Shown here piece after piece: positions 33,228-45,490 of a stretch of DNA of 64,000 bases. A program made the position numbers and the translations under genes. Every line of letters starts with the position of its first letter. Within the stretch, counting starts at the first letter, position 1. The notes beneath the pieces were generated by a model. The model had not been told where the DNA came from and did no database searches. It saw nothing but the letters and a program-made list of their open reading frames with translations. The stretch is from Serinus canaria (Eukaryota; Chordata; Aves; Passeriformes; Fringillidae), in the NCBI RefSeq assembly GCF_022539315.1, contig NC_066321.1:2227001-2291000 (forward strand), read 5' to 3'.

Positions 33228-33312
33228 GGGAAGGTGTCCCTGCCCACGGCACGGGTGGAACTGATGGAATCTCAATTTCAGCTCTCTCCCAACCCATTCT
33301 GGGATTCTGTTC
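33228..33312 (+). mobile_element. CR1 LINE fragment, right half of the split copy
   Basis: Begins GGGAAGGTGTCCCTGCCCAC, the CR1 block expected next after the left half ends at 30878, and continues GGGTGGAACTGATGGAATCT to CCCAACCCATTCTGGGATTC. Together the halves make one normal CR1 3' end. Confidence 0.88.
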
Positions 33313-36300
33313 CTCTTCTTCTCCTTTCTTCCCGAAAGGGATTCGGATTCCAGAGGAGCTGTGTGGTAGAATTGGTGTGGAGTATGAAAGCAGAATGTAG
33401 GAAGCTGCAGAATACAGAAAAGCTGTATTATATGAAAAGCTCCAGAGTATAAATTTAAAAACTGTGCAAAATCTTTATTTATAGATTTCAGTTTTAGTCA
33501 TCCAACTCTTTAAGGCTGCAGACAACAAGACAGATGAGATTGCTCTGGGAAAATGCTCCAAACACACCCAGCTCTTTATATATGGCAGATGGCTCTAGAA
33601 ATGTACACATTACTCTATTTAGGAATAAGTTTTATTTGTCACCAATTACTAAATATATTATTAAATCACTCTGCTGCAGCCTGGATTGCAGTTGTTAACC
33701 TGAGTGGGGTGAAGACAGAATGGGAATATCTGTATTTATTGTAGTTCATGGGAACAGAGAATCCAGCCCAAACTGTTCCATGATTCCACTGTTGGGTTTC
33801 TCCCCTCGGAGCTGGAATGCTCCGATTGGGGATCCAGGCTCCAGTTGTGCTGTTACCCATATCCAGCTCTTGAAATGTTAAAAAAAATAAATTAATTTGC
33901 AGCTTTCAGATGCAGGGCCCATTTTCATGCTCTCAGAACACTGGCAGGGCTTCACCTCTGAGTAGAACTGAGAGACACATTTGTAGAACATGAGTGAACA
34001 GAAATAACATAAAAATATTTACCCAACTTTTCCCTTGAGTTTTGCAATGCTTTTCTTTTTAAACCTTATTGCTCCTTTACCTGTCACTTAGGAAATGTGA
34101 AATGTCATCCCTTCTCAAAGCTTGTGCTTTGAAAATAACACAAATGTAAAAGAACAGAGGGGGTTTGAGGGAGGAAGGTGGGAGATGGGGCAGATTTGCT
34201 GGCTCCAGTGGGGACAGGAGGTTTGGGTGTGTCAGGGAGCAGCAGAGCAGTCCAGAGGCACAGAGGATGTCACTCTGTGAGCTGGGATGTGCTTGAGAGG
34301 TGAGAAGGGTGAGCTTGGCATGTTCCTGATGATAATTTCCTCCTTTTGCTTCCCAGCTACACTTGGGTTTCTGCTGTCATTTAAATTTGCTCATCTCCTA
34401 ATTGCTGATGATTGACCCTGCTGTTGAATTAATTCCTCTTCTCCACTCCAGCACTGAAACAAGCAGGCAAACAAGAGCTGAACACGCTCAGGTTGCCCAG
34501 GAAATGCATCTCTGGTGGAAACTTCATTTTTCCATGTGACATCACTGCTCCTCAGGTGCCAGTAATTGTAAACATCCCTTGTTTTCCATTCTTTGTCCCC
34601 TTAATCTCATTAGGAGAATATCAGACGTTAAATCTTTTAAGTAGCATTAGGGAGTGTGTTCATCCATAACATATGAGAATTGCAGTCAGTTCTTAGCACC
34701 CCCTGCTCCACAGGCTTTGCTGCTTTGCAGGTTCCTGGGCTGAAAAATGAGATTTGATTCCAGGAGGGCTCTGCTGGCAAAGGTTGCTGTGCCTTGGAGG
34801 AGAGGAGTGTGGGCAGTGGGGAGAATCAGGGAGCAGCAGGAGATGGGATGGGGCAGAGCTGTGTGCCCCTGTGGCTGCCCAGCCTCTCCAAGGGATTTCC
34901 AGGCAGGTTTGGGGCTGGGGTGGGAGCAGGGGGTGACTGCAGAGGCTGCAATTGCTGTGCAAGGTCACGGGAGGGATGTGCAGCATCCCTGCCAGAAGAG
35001 CTTCAGCTGATCCCTGCACCCAAACTGAGCAGAGCAGCTGCTTTTCCTGCAGGAAATCACCCATTCCTGCTTCTTGGCAGCTTTTTTTTATGCTAGAAAA
35101 AGAGATTTTTTTTTTTTTTTTAACCAAAACAGATTTTTTTGTGTTGCCCTTCATGCTTCTCTCTTCCTCTTTGCCTCCTCATTTCCTTTTTGCTCCCACC
35201 TATTTCCACATCCATTCTTACTCCTTTCCTAACCCAGCCTGGCAGAAAAAAATTAATTAATAACTTTTCAAATATGAGTCAAAACTCTATGCTCTTCATT
35301 TTTCCAGCCATTTCACAGCTTGACTTTGCTGCTGGTAGTTTTTTTTTGCTTTGGAAAGACTGTAGCTACTCGAGGCAAATCTTTGTAAGTTCATTAAAAC
35401 CGAGGCTTTTTTAGTTCTCCCATATGTAATTTTAAAGCCTCTGTCTCTGAAAGTAACAAAAATATCCCTCCAAATAAAACACAAATCAGGAATAAAAATT
35501 CTGGATGCAATTCTCTCCCAGAGCCAGTGATGAAGAGTGGGACCTGGTGGTGGTGAGGTTCTGTGGAGCCTTCTTTAGCTAAACACAGAAAAATGTTCTT
35601 GCTGGCTAAAACACTTTAGAAGAAGTAAGAACTATGATGATTCCTGCAAGTCTTTGGAAGAAAAGCTGATTCCAGATAAGGTCCAGGGGTTTATCAGCCT
35701 CTTGTTCACAGAATGAGTTCGTTCTGCCCCATCAGAGATCTCCCCAGTTAAAAAAGAAAGTTGATTTTTATAAGGTGGACTTCACAAATATCACAATAGA
35801 CCTTTGATCAAACAAAGGCCGAGGCTAAAAACTTCATTTTCTGTCAAGTTTCTAAGTGCATTGATGTGGATTTTGTTTCATCCCCAAACCCATGGGCTGT
35901 GTTTTTACAAAATCCACTCAATTTTCCTAGAAAATGTGTCCAAGGCAGTTTGATAGAGCGGCTGTGGTGCACAAGAAGTCTCAGGTGAGAGCTGTTTGTA
36001 CAATCACCCCCCCACTGTCGTTCAGAGCATGGACTTGGACTGAAAAGCCAAAATTTTGTCTTGCAAAGGCACCTGGCTGCAGTTGATAGTCAAATCTACT
36101 GTGACCCCCTCTTCTGTAATGTAATTAAAACACTGCTGAGTGATCTGTTTAGTGTGGCCTGGGGAGCACAGCCCTTTGTGCCCCATAATCCTGGCCTTGC
36201 TGCAGGCTGCCCCTGCCCAGGGCCCTGAAACCTTGTTTAAAGATTTTAAGATCTTCTTAATCCCTTCCCTGATGAGACACCCATTGCTGAAAGCTGGGGG

Positions 36301-36759
36301 GAAAGGTCCATCTGTCTTGCAACATATGTGTTTACACTGTAAAATCAGTAAATACAGCAGAGAGCTGCCAAGAATTTCCTTTAGTCATAAACCAGAGACA
36401 TTGTTTGGTTATTGTTCCTGGAGCTGGCACCCTCCCCAGGGGCTGGGACTGCAAATCACCCAGAGCAGAGCTGGACCTGCCCCAGAGCTGGAAACACCCC
36501 CAGAGAAGGGCTCTGGCAAAGCCAGCTCTGGGATCCACACCAAGGCCATGATTCCCTCTGGGATTTGCATGGAGGGACAATGGAATATTGGATATTCCCA
36601 ATTCTACTTTTACTGCTGTGGTTTACACAGACTCCCTCTGAGCTGGCGGGAAGGAGGATCCCAGCCAGACCTCTCTGAGTCAGGTGTCAGGAAGGAGCTG
36701 CTGGAGCTGTCCTAGGAATAAATCTGTTCAAAGCTGGGGAAACACAAACACATCAATGT
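33313..36759. other. Single-copy non-coding sequence
   Basis: A probable CR1 tail (CCAGCCCAAACTGTTCCATG then ATTCC) lies at 33763-33790. T-runs occur near 35107-35121 and 35340. The unique stretch 34320-34680 is higher-complexity (TCAGACGTTAAATC, GAACACGCTCAGG) and might be conserved. The 191-codon frame at 36140-36715 has no recognised domain. Confidence 0.5.
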
Positions 36760-37197
36760 CAGCAGGACCTGGAGCTGCTGGAGAGAGCCCAGAGGAGCCA
36801 CGGAGCTGTTCCAGGGCTGGAGCCCCTCTGGAGCCAGGCTGGGAGAGCTGGGAATGTTCCCCTGGAGAAGGGAAGGATCCAGGCAGAGCTCAGAGCCCCT
36901 GGCAGGGCCTGGAGGGGCTCCAGGAGAGCTGGAGAGGGACTGGGGACAAGGATGGAGGGACAGGAGCCAGGGAATGGCTCCCAGTGCCAGAGGGCAGGGA
37001 TGGGTGGGAGATTGGGAATTGGGAATTCCTGGCTGGGCTGGGATTGCCAGAGCAGCTGGGGCTGCCCCTGGATCCCTGGCAGTGCCCAAGGCCAGGCTGG
37101 AACACCCTGGGACAGTGGGAGTGTCCCTGCCATGGCAGGGGTGGGACAAGATGATCTTTCAGGTCCCTCCCACCCCAAACCATTCTGTGAATATCAA
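36760..37197 (+). mobile_element. CR1 LINE fragment, longest in the window
   Basis: About 435 bp in sense orientation. It extends further 5' than the other copies: CAGAGGAGCCACGGAGCTGT, CTGGAGCCCCTCTGGAGCCA, TGTTCCCCTGGAGAAGGGAA and GGAGAGCTGGAGAGGGACTG. The usual 3' end follows (GGGAATGGCTCCCAGTGCCA ... GTGTCCCTGCCATGGCAGGG ... CCAAACCATTCTGTGAATAT). The coding frame is degenerate. Confidence 0.94.
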
Positions 37198-40100
37198 GAA
37201 ATATAAATTGATTTTTCTGGCCCATTGCATGGCTTTAGTTTTGATCTGTTTCTGGTACTGAAAAGAATTTTAATGTGTTAAATTTGTATTTCTGCTTAGA
37301 AAACTGCCAACATCCCCCCCAATACCCCAACCCATTTTTTACTGTTTGTGTAACTGCAGTGCCTGGGGAGTGAAGTTACAGAACATGGGCTGCTCTGCAA
37401 TGTTGTGTTCAGATTTTGGATGAAAAGTGTCCCCTAGACACGGCAATTCAGTTTTAAGAGATGATTTAAGAACAAAGCCACTAAGAAAGGGAAGCCCCTG
37501 GCAGCCCTGGGGTGAAATGGATCCACCTGGCAGGCAGGGACTCAAGGAAAAAACATCATTTTTGAAACAGGGAACACCCAAAGGAAAACCTCCAAGCAGG
37601 GTTTGAAGGAAGGCAATGGGGTGCCTTGTGCAGGAAATCATTTCCAGGTGTGAGGAGCGGCAGCAGAGGAAATATAAAATACATTTTTGAGCCATGGAAA
37701 TGCAGCTAGAGACTGGCTTGTGGGCTGGGCTGAGGTGGAAATCGGTCCTGGAGACAGCAAGAGGGAGGTTTGGGGACAGAGGGAGATGCTGGGCTGCTCT
37801 GAGGAAAGATTTGGTTCCATTTAGGAGGAATGTGTGGCAGTGGAGGTGATGGGTGGGATGGCCATGGGGAGGAGCTGAGCAAAGCCCAGGGATCCAGAGC
37901 TGCAGGGATTTTCTGCAGGAAGAGCTCCTCAACACCGGCACAGTCTGCGTGGGAAGGCTTTGAAAGTGATTAATATTAATGATGCCATCCATTAGAGCAT
38001 TGATACTGGCTGAGGCAGGGAGGGCAGAGCCTGTGGAGTGTTCATCCCTCACCTAAAGCACCTGGAATTTGCTCCTCTCTGTTCCCAAGGAGATCTCTGG
38101 GGGAAGAGAGGCTGAATTCTGGGATTGGTGAGCTGGGAAAGAAATCAACCTGTGAGTCATTAATACACCAAAAATACACCACGGTGGTGTGAGGACACAT
38201 CAGGCAGGCCAGCACCGTGGAGAGGGGACAGAGGGGACCCCAGAGCTGCCAGGAATTCCTCCAAAGCACACATGGAATGTGTGTGGCACTACAGCAGGAA
38301 TTACAGCCTGGGGAGCAGAATGGGTGAGATCAGGTGGGACAGCCCAGGAAATGTCTGATTCAGAGCAGCCAGGTGAGTGCCTGGAGATGGGACTGAGGTC
38401 AGGCTCAGCTGTCCCCTGGGAGGAGCCCTGGGGATGGACAGGAGCCATCTGAGCCTTGCCAAAGCCCTCCAGGCATGTCACAGCTGTCCAACCCTTCAGC
38501 TGGACAAAGTGCTTGGAAAGGTGTCCCTAAACCATGGGAACCCACCTGCTTTTACTGCCAGAAATCCCTGATCCAAGCTGCTTGTCATTCCTCAGCATTA
38601 AATCCTCTATTACACAAAAAACATCCAAAATTCTCAGGTGGTTTCTGTTGCCTAAAAAACATTTGGGGGAGCAATGCTTGCAATCCTGCAGGAGCAGCAG
38701 TGTGAAAATGGAGGGAAAAGCAGAGGTGGGAATTCTCCTTTTGGCCAGGGCTGGGCCAGGACCTTGTGGGACCAGATTTTCTTGGTTTGCAATTGATTAT
38801 CCCGGGAGATAATCAATTAATAATAAAATTATTAATAATAAAAAAAAAAAGCAGCAGTTCAGGGATGCTGCAGGTCAGAAATGCTGCTGGGCAGGCAGGG
38901 GAAAAAGAAAACCATTCCCAGTCTGGGGGGTTCTGGATAGTGTCACTGGAAAAGGGGGATAAAGAAAGTCCTGTGGGGTTTTTCAAACAGAGGGGGAAAA
39001 AAATCAGATAATGTCTGTTATGCTTGAAAAGCAAAGCAAAACATCTGACTAATGCCAAGAAATGTTTTGCTTTCCATCTTTAATATGAATTCATGTTGTG
39101 TAGTTGCTGTTATATATAATATAGGTAATATTTAACTTTCTGACTTAATAGGTGGATGTTGCAGAGTTTATTTTGGGTTTTTTTTTTTTGACTTATTACT
39201 TTTACTTATTTTACAGTAATGTGGATATTTTTGTCTAATGTGCTGTCACTGGACATCCTCACATATACTTTTATTAAAACATTTAAACTCTTGGTTTATT
39301 CCATACAATTACACCACTATATTGCTCCATTATACAATTCTTTACCTTTTTATCTAATACAGTTTCTTACCTAAGGTATATTTTAATAATAATTATAGAA
39401 ACATAAGTTTGTGATTTTTTTTGTTTAAAATTTGTGTATTTGGTTTTTATATTAAGGTTTTATTTTATATGAAGGTTTCTTCTAAGGCTTTCAATTAAAT
39501 TTTTTGAGCTTGTGAAGATTTCTATTTTTCTGATTCCCACAATGTTGTTATTCTTTTTCCCTTCTTCCCATCAAAAAGAGCTGTGGGAATTACCTGGATA
39601 ACTCCAGTCCTGCTGCCATGACTCATTTTTTTTGGTAGATTTATAAATTGCTGTGTCAAAGCATGAAAAATTTGCTCCATTAGTGCAGGAGAGAGGAGCA
39701 ACAGGCTGATCAAACCCCTCTGCAAAATTAAATCTGGTTTTAGATGGAGATGAGGAAAGAGCTGATTCTGGGGAAAAAATCAATGTGCAGTGATCAGAAA
39801 AAAAACAACTTTTGGGGGTTTTGGAGGATTTCTGGTTTCCAGGACATCTGGAATGGGAGAAGGGAAGGGAAATAAACCCAGCAAGGAACAACCCCTCGTT
39901 ATCTTTTGAGGCAGAAAGATGAGAACATCTGAGCCAGTGGGTAGCAAAGAATGTCAGTTATGTTCTAATCTAGATTGGTGAATAAAAAGATAATCATCAG
40001 TAAATTAGAAGAGGTGTTGAAAGCTCAGTTAATTATAGGAAATGAGGAAATTAGAGTGCTGAGTCTGACTGTTTCTGATTCACTTGTTAATTTAAAACAA

Positions 40101-41194
40101 AAAAAGTGCTGTTTTTTTTTTTTTTTTTTGTACTTTTGGCTCAGGTATGCAGTGATGGCACTCAGATTTTTTATTCCATTTAGTTTTTAATAGCTGCTCA
40201 AATTAGGGTTGGGTCTTTGGCTGAGCATTCTCTGGAGGAGTTTGTGGTTTTGATCCATCTCTCTAAGGTCAGGAATTGTTTTCTGCTGCACAGAGCCCGA
40301 GTTCCTGCTGGCCATGGAGAGGAACACAGAAATCTGTTGCCTCTTAAATCAGAGTCTTTTGTCCCAGTGATTTTAAGGAAAAATTAAAATTGTTGCTGGA
40401 GAATCTGCATATCTTTTTTTTAAACTCACAATTAAATTCAGTGTGTGAGAGGGAGAAGGAGTTTGACCAGAGGAGTATTAAGAAATGTTTTAGCCAAGTT
40501 TTTGTGTCATACCAGGCATAATTTATTTTTTACATTTACTTCAGGAATTTTCTATTTTTTTAGTATTTGTTACTCTTTCTTTGAGTACTTGCCCAGCAAA
40601 CAGATGCATTTAAATGATCCATAAAGTCCCTTCCAGAGCTGAAAGAGGCCCCCAGAGTCACCATCCCCACATTTCTGATGTTTCATGTTTATCCTTGGAA
40701 GCGGCTCCTTTACACGAAATTAATGAAAAGCTCTTGATTTTTCAGGCTTGGTTATGCAATAATTCCAAGTAAAGCCAAACCTTCCTTGCCCTGCCTCTTG
40801 CAGTTTGTGAATCACTTATGAAACCACACTGGAATTATTGGACAAGTCACAGAGAATGGAATATTGACTGCTGGCAAAGGAATTGGGTGAAACAGAAATC
40901 CAGAGCTCCTCTGGGACTGGAAAATCAGCAGGAAAGCTTCCCAGGAATTGGAAAGTGATTTCCTTATCCTGCTAGGGGACCTCTGCATATGGACAGCATT
41001 TCCTGAATTTACAGAGAGGTTCTTTAAATAGCAACAGCAACAAATATGATGCCTAAATAAATAATTCCAGATGGTCCAGATATTAAACTGCAATTATGTT
41101 GGAAAGGGCAACATTTCAACATCTCAGGGCCTCTCTGCGAGTTTATGGATGGAATATTGTCCATATCAAACTCTTGTCCTTTAATCCCCTTTTC
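37198..41194. other. Single-copy non-coding sequence
   Basis: Includes an inverted AT-rich word pair near 38800-38830 (AATTGATTATCCCGGGAGAT then AATCAATTAATAAT) followed by an A-run, an AT-rich zone at 39090-39500, and an 18-T run at 40112-40129. The 237-codon minus frame at 37339-38052 has no family resemblance, and I do not call it. Confidence 0.5.
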
Positions 41195-41292
41195 CCTTCA
41201 TGTGCTCCATGGCAGGGGTTGGATTGGGCTGAGCTTTAAGATCCCTTCCAACACAAATTAATCAGGAATTCTCTGGTTCTGTGGTTCTGGGA
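41195..41292 (+). mobile_element. CR1 LINE fragment (extreme 3' end)
   Basis: CCATGGCAGGGGTTGGATTG, GCTTTAAGATCCCTTCCAAC and TTCTCTGGTTCTGTGGTTCT match the last ~95 bp of CR1 in sense orientation. Diverged. Confidence 0.65.
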
Positions 41293-41936
41293 AGAAGATA
41301 TTCAGGAGCAGGGTGAATTTTTTCTTCAAGGTTCTGTTGAGTAAATCTCATGCTCAAAGGATAATTGTAATAATTTGACAGGACAAAATCTTTATAATCC
41401 CTAGATAAAGAGTTTTCAGGTCCAAATTCTATTTTAGCCAGAGTAGCAATTGCAAAAGGTGATATTTTCATGGGAAAAGGTGGAGAGGAGAAGAAACATC
41501 CCCAGACTTTTGTGCTGAATGGGAGTTTGATTCTCCTCAATTCCCCATTCCTGGTATTTTTTAATTTGGGGTGGCATTTTGGTCAGCCTAAGACAGGAAG
41601 AAAATGTTCATTTTCCTGACTTTTTGCCCTTTGTGGAAGGCTTTCCCTAGTGCAGGCAAAGGGGTGAAGCAGGCTGAGATCCTCCAGCAGCTCTGGTTTT
41701 TCTGGGACAAGCTGGGAATGTGGCTGTGCCCAGCTCAGCCCTCCAGCCTTGGGGCAGAGCTCACCCCTGGGCTGGGCCTTTAGCTCCAACCAGCAGCAAA
41801 AATGTGGAATTAGGGCATGAAAAAGTGTGGAATTGGGGCAAGGAAAGTGTGGAATTGGGGCTTCAGTGGGTGAAAACCTACCAGAGTTTGGCTGGAGCTG
41901 CTCCTGGTGTGGGAACAGAAGAGGGGAAAACCCCAA
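41293..41936. other. Single-copy non-coding sequence
   Basis: Near 41808-41862 AATGTGGAATTAGGGCATGA, AAAGTGTGGAATTGGGGC and GAAAGTGTGGAATTGGGG form a small three-copy tandem repeat. Nothing else. Confidence 0.5.
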
Positions 41937-42526
41937 TGATCAATACCTGATCAGTGCTGCTGGTCAATACTGCTGATCAATACCTGATCAATACCAGATC
42001 AGTGCTGCTGATCAATACCTGATCAATGGCCAGATCGATACTGCTGATCAATACCTGATCAATACCTGATCAGTGCTGCTGGTCAATACTGCTGATCAAT
42101 ACCTGATCAATACCTGATCAGTGCTGCTGATCAACTGATCATGGATCAATACGCTGATCAATACTGATCAATACTGATCAGTGCTGGTCAATACTGCTGA
42201 TCAATACCTGATCAATACTGATCAGTGCTGCGATCAATCGATCATGGCCGATCGATACTGCTGATCATACTGATCAATACTGATCAGTGCTGGTCATACG
42301 CTGATCAATACCTGATCAATACCTGATCAGTGCTGCTGATCAATACCTGATCAATGGCCAGATCAATACTGCTGATCAATACCTGATCAATACCTGATCA
42401 GTGCTGCTGGTCAATACTGCTGATCAATACCAGATCAGTGCTGCTGATCAATACTGCTGATCAATACCTGATCAATGCCAGATCGATACTGCTGATCAAT
42501 ACCAGATCAGTGCTGATCAATACCTG
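41937..42526. repeat. GATC-dense minisatellite (CTGATCAATAC units)
   Basis: Built from 11-14 bp units of CTGATCAATAC, CTGATCAGTGCTG, TGGTCAATACTG and CCAGATCAATAC type in irregular order. A 60-70 bp block (TGATCAGTGCTGCTGGTCAA followed by TACTGCTGATCAATACCTG) recurs near 41948, 42068 and 42387, indicating a higher-order layer. I count about 47 GATC sites in 590 bp, most inside the palindrome TGATCA. The middle, 42130-42300, is the most irregular. Confidence 0.95.
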
Positions 42527-43761
42527 CCTCGTGCTGTTGCCTTTTTCCCAGCCTGGAAATGAAATTTGAGATGATTTTAATAAGTTCAGCAAGATTAGAA
42601 ATTTAGTAGATTCTAAATCTTTCATGGGCATCTTCCCATCACTGCCCCAAAGGCCTCCGAACAAAAATCCCCTTTTCTATTTCCTCCTCCTAAAATCATC
42701 TCCAGTTTCATCTCCAGGTTGGGCAAAGGGCAATGGTGCAACCCCTCCTGTGAGCCCAAAGGGACAAACCAGGGCCAGGCAGAGTTTTCCAGGGTTTAAC
42801 CACAGGAAATGTCCCTTCCTTGTCCCTTCCTTGTCCCTTCCTTGTCCCTCAGTCCCTGATTTGCTCAGGACCTTTGGCATGTGGGGCTGTTGCCAGGCTG
42901 GAGTGGGGCTGGAAATAAAGGACGTTTCCTGAGGTGTTTCCTCAGGTGACGTTTGCTGGGTGTGGGACAGGGCAAACCCCACCCTGCAGCCTGAATCCCC
43001 GAGTTCCCAAAGGAAAAAATGTCAATCCCACTCTCCTCACTGCTTGCTCAGACTGGAAAAGAACCAAATGCATTCCTTTTTTTTATTTTTTTCCCTTTTT
43101 TTTCCCCCCTCCCCTTCTTTCCTCCTTCTCAGCTTTGTCTAGGAATTGTGGAACCGCTTTAATTGATGTGGGGTTATTAGTGTAGGGTTTGAGCTAAGGT
43201 TAATAAAGCAGAAATTTAATAGATACATTAAAATGTCTGGGAGAGTGGCTGAACGTTCTGGGGAGGGCTGGCATTGACCTCTCTGCACTTAAGGGCTCTG
43301 AGTCAGACTCCTGACGCCACCAGGCACAGGGAGAGTGGCAATGCATTTATGCCTTGGGTGTAATTCAGCCTCACAGCTCTGAGCCTTCTGCTGCACTCAG
43401 AGCTATTGCTTCAGCACAAATTAAAAAAAAAAAATTAAAAAAAGGGGGGAAAAAAAAAGGGTTTTTCTAGCTGGAGGTTGTTTAAATTTATTTCCCCCCG
43501 CAGGTGTGTGTATGGGTGGTTAAAATCTGGGTATCGGTTGTTTGTAGATGTTCACTTCCAGGAATCAATAAAAATGCATCAGAGATGAGGAAGGCAGCAT
43601 CCCTGGAATAATGAATCTTGGTTCTTCCTCCAAAGGCCCTGGGGTTTGGCCTGGATCCCAGTGCACATGGAGTGTGTCCCTGCTCCAGGAGGGGCTGGGC
43701 TCCCCGAGCAGAGGGAGCGGGACAGAAGTGATGCCATGGAGCCTCTGAGCCATTCCTGGAG
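42527..43761. other. Single-copy non-coding sequence
   Basis: A short 11-bp tandem repeat (TCCCTTCCTTG) lies at 42811-42848. Poly-pyrimidine at 43075-43130 and poly-A/G at 43420-43460. No exon recognised. Confidence 0.5.
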
Positions 43762-44080
43762 CCACAGGCAGGGCTGGGCTTGCAGGGACCTTAAATCTCA
43801 TCCCATCCCACCCCTGCCAGGGCAGGGACACCTTCCACCATCCAGCTTGGCCTTGGGCACTGCCAGGGATCCAGGGGCAGCCACAGCTGCTGTGGGAATT
43901 CCAGCCCAGCCCCTCAGCACCCTCACAGCCAGGAATTCCTTCCCAATATCCAAGCTAAACTTCCCCCCAGTTTGAACCCATTCCCCCTGTCCTGTCTCTA
44001 CCTGCCCAGGTAAAAAGTCCTTCTCCATCTCTTTTTCAGTCCCTTTCAAGGGGACTTTAAAGTCCCTTTCAGGAAAAGCC
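43762..44080 (-). mobile_element. CR1 LINE fragment, antisense
   Basis: Reads in reverse: GCAGGGACCTTAAATCTCAT, CACCCCTGCCAGGGCAGGGA, CCTTGGGCACTGCCAGGGAT, CAGGAATTCCTTCCCAATAT, TTTGAACCCATTCCCCCTGT and TAAAAAGTCCTTCTCCATCT. At about 320 bp it is one of the longer copies and extends 5' (in element sense) past the ATTGGGAAGGAATTCC block. Confidence 0.94.
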
Positions 44081-45282
44081 AAATTGGAATGAACGTGATT
44101 GTTTGAGTTTTTCTGGTGACAGATTTTGAACCAAAAGTGTGAATTGCTTTTCATCCAAAGGCTTCTTGCTTGGATCACTGGGTTTCCTTGGAATTGTAGT
44201 TCTGACTGTAGGATTTGCTTTTCCTCCCTGAGCTCTCCTGAGTTTCCACCCTGCTCTGGGGGCTGGGTGTGCCTTGTTCAGCTGGACCATGAGTTTGGCA
44301 CAAAGACGTCTCAGGTCAGGGGGAGCTCACTCCAGGCACTGCCAAATCTATTTAAAATCCTTACATGAAACTTGAACACCCCAGGTTGCCTCGAGCTCTG
44401 CTTGGACAAGCTGTGGATGGCCCAGCTCTCCCTGACTCCAGTGCAGCAAGGCACATGTTTGTCATTAACTCATGGCTGGATCCAAGATGTGATGGGGCTG
44501 CAGAGAGAATCTCTGATTGCTGCAAGAGCCATTTCCTTCAGCAAGGCAGCTGAGCTGCCCTGAATATCAAACTCTCCTCATTTAAATGACAGATTCACAT
44601 ATGTATTTATGTGTGAAAAAAAATAAGTTAAGAAACCTCCAGGAAACAAAAGTTTCCAAGAAGGAAAACAAAACAAAACAAAACAAAAATAGTGAGACAT
44701 GAGGGAATAAAACTTCAATGTGGATTTGAAATGGTTTCAAATATCACCCAAAAAATTAAATTCAGAGGACATGCTGAAGAGAATCCAAATAATCACTAAA
44801 TATTTACCTTGTTGCCAGCCTGAAGTTCTAAACACTCACCAAGACAACAGTGGAGCTTTTGTGTCATTATTTTATTCTGAGATACAGCAAGTAAATAAAA
44901 GGAAAAAGCTTAAATATTCCTTGCTTGTTTCTGGCACTGTTTCCACCAGAAAAGCACGGAGCAGAACAGACTTCTGTTTTTATAACATGGCTATCAGTAA
45001 TAGGCTAAAAATATGTCTTGTGATTGAAGTGTTAAGTGCTGAATTGATTATTTCTATTAGCATTCACAGCTATTGGGAGTGGATTTATTAAAAGCTCCCT
45101 TGCAGCAGCAATCCGGAAACATTTACAGGGATGTGCACTTTTAATGGAATGGCTGAGTTCCACTTGGGGGAGTGGGAGGGATTATGGGATGGCAGTGATC
45201 ATCTGCACTTGGAGAGGCAGGGAAACCCAAAGCACGTCTGCTGGGTATGTGGGGAAGGGAGGCAGACTGAAAGAGAGGAGGT
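44081..45282. other. Single-copy non-coding sequence
   Basis: An (AAAAC)n run of about five units lies at 44665-44690. The 123-codon frame at 44720-45091 has no family resemblance. Confidence 0.5.
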
Positions 45283-45490
45283 TTAGGTGGGATATTGGGA
45301 AGGAGCTCCTGGCTGGGATGGGATTCCCAGAGCAGCTGGGGCTGTCCCTGGATCCCTGGCAGTGCCCAGGGCCAGCTTGGACAGGGCTTGGAGCAGCCTG
45401 AAGGTGTCCCTGCCCATGAGAGAGGTGGGACAGTAAAACCTTTAAGGCACTTTCCCACCCAAACCATTCCACAATTCCCTGGTTCTCCAG
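45283..45490 (+). mobile_element. CR1 LINE fragment (3' end)
   Basis: GTGGGATATTGGGAAGGAGC, TTCCCAGAGCAGCTGGGGCT, GGATCCCTGGCAGTGCCCAG, GACAGGGCTTGGAGCAGCCT, AAGGTGTCCCTGCCCATGAG and CCCAAACCATTCCACAATTC follow each other in CR1 sense order. Confidence 0.93.

Larger units (their letters stand above)
30615..33270. promoter_or_regulatory. CpG-rich block (possible CpG island)
   Basis: CpG dinucleotides are far more frequent here than elsewhere in the window, and two NotI-type GCGGCCGC words occur near 31131 and 32759. The block covers the split CR1 and the whole ERV-like insertion, and begins slightly upstream (GAGCTGCGGCCGGGGCAGCG near 30648). It could be a true promoter-associated island or simply a GC-rich, incompletely decayed retroelement. 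No gene start is evident beside it. Confidence 0.5.

Noticed and set aside
37339..38052. 237-codon minus-strand frame
   Set aside because: No domain or motif recognised, and no sign of exon structure. Length alone is weak evidence in moderately GC-rich DNA.
40618..40665. Additional CR1 tail (AAAGTCCCTTCCAGAGCTGA)
   Set aside because: Only about 15 bp match CR1 and no terminal CATGATTC follows.
41937..42526. CRISPR-like array because of regular short repeats
   Set aside because: Units are 11-14 bp with no unique spacers, in a vertebrate genome. It is a minisatellite.
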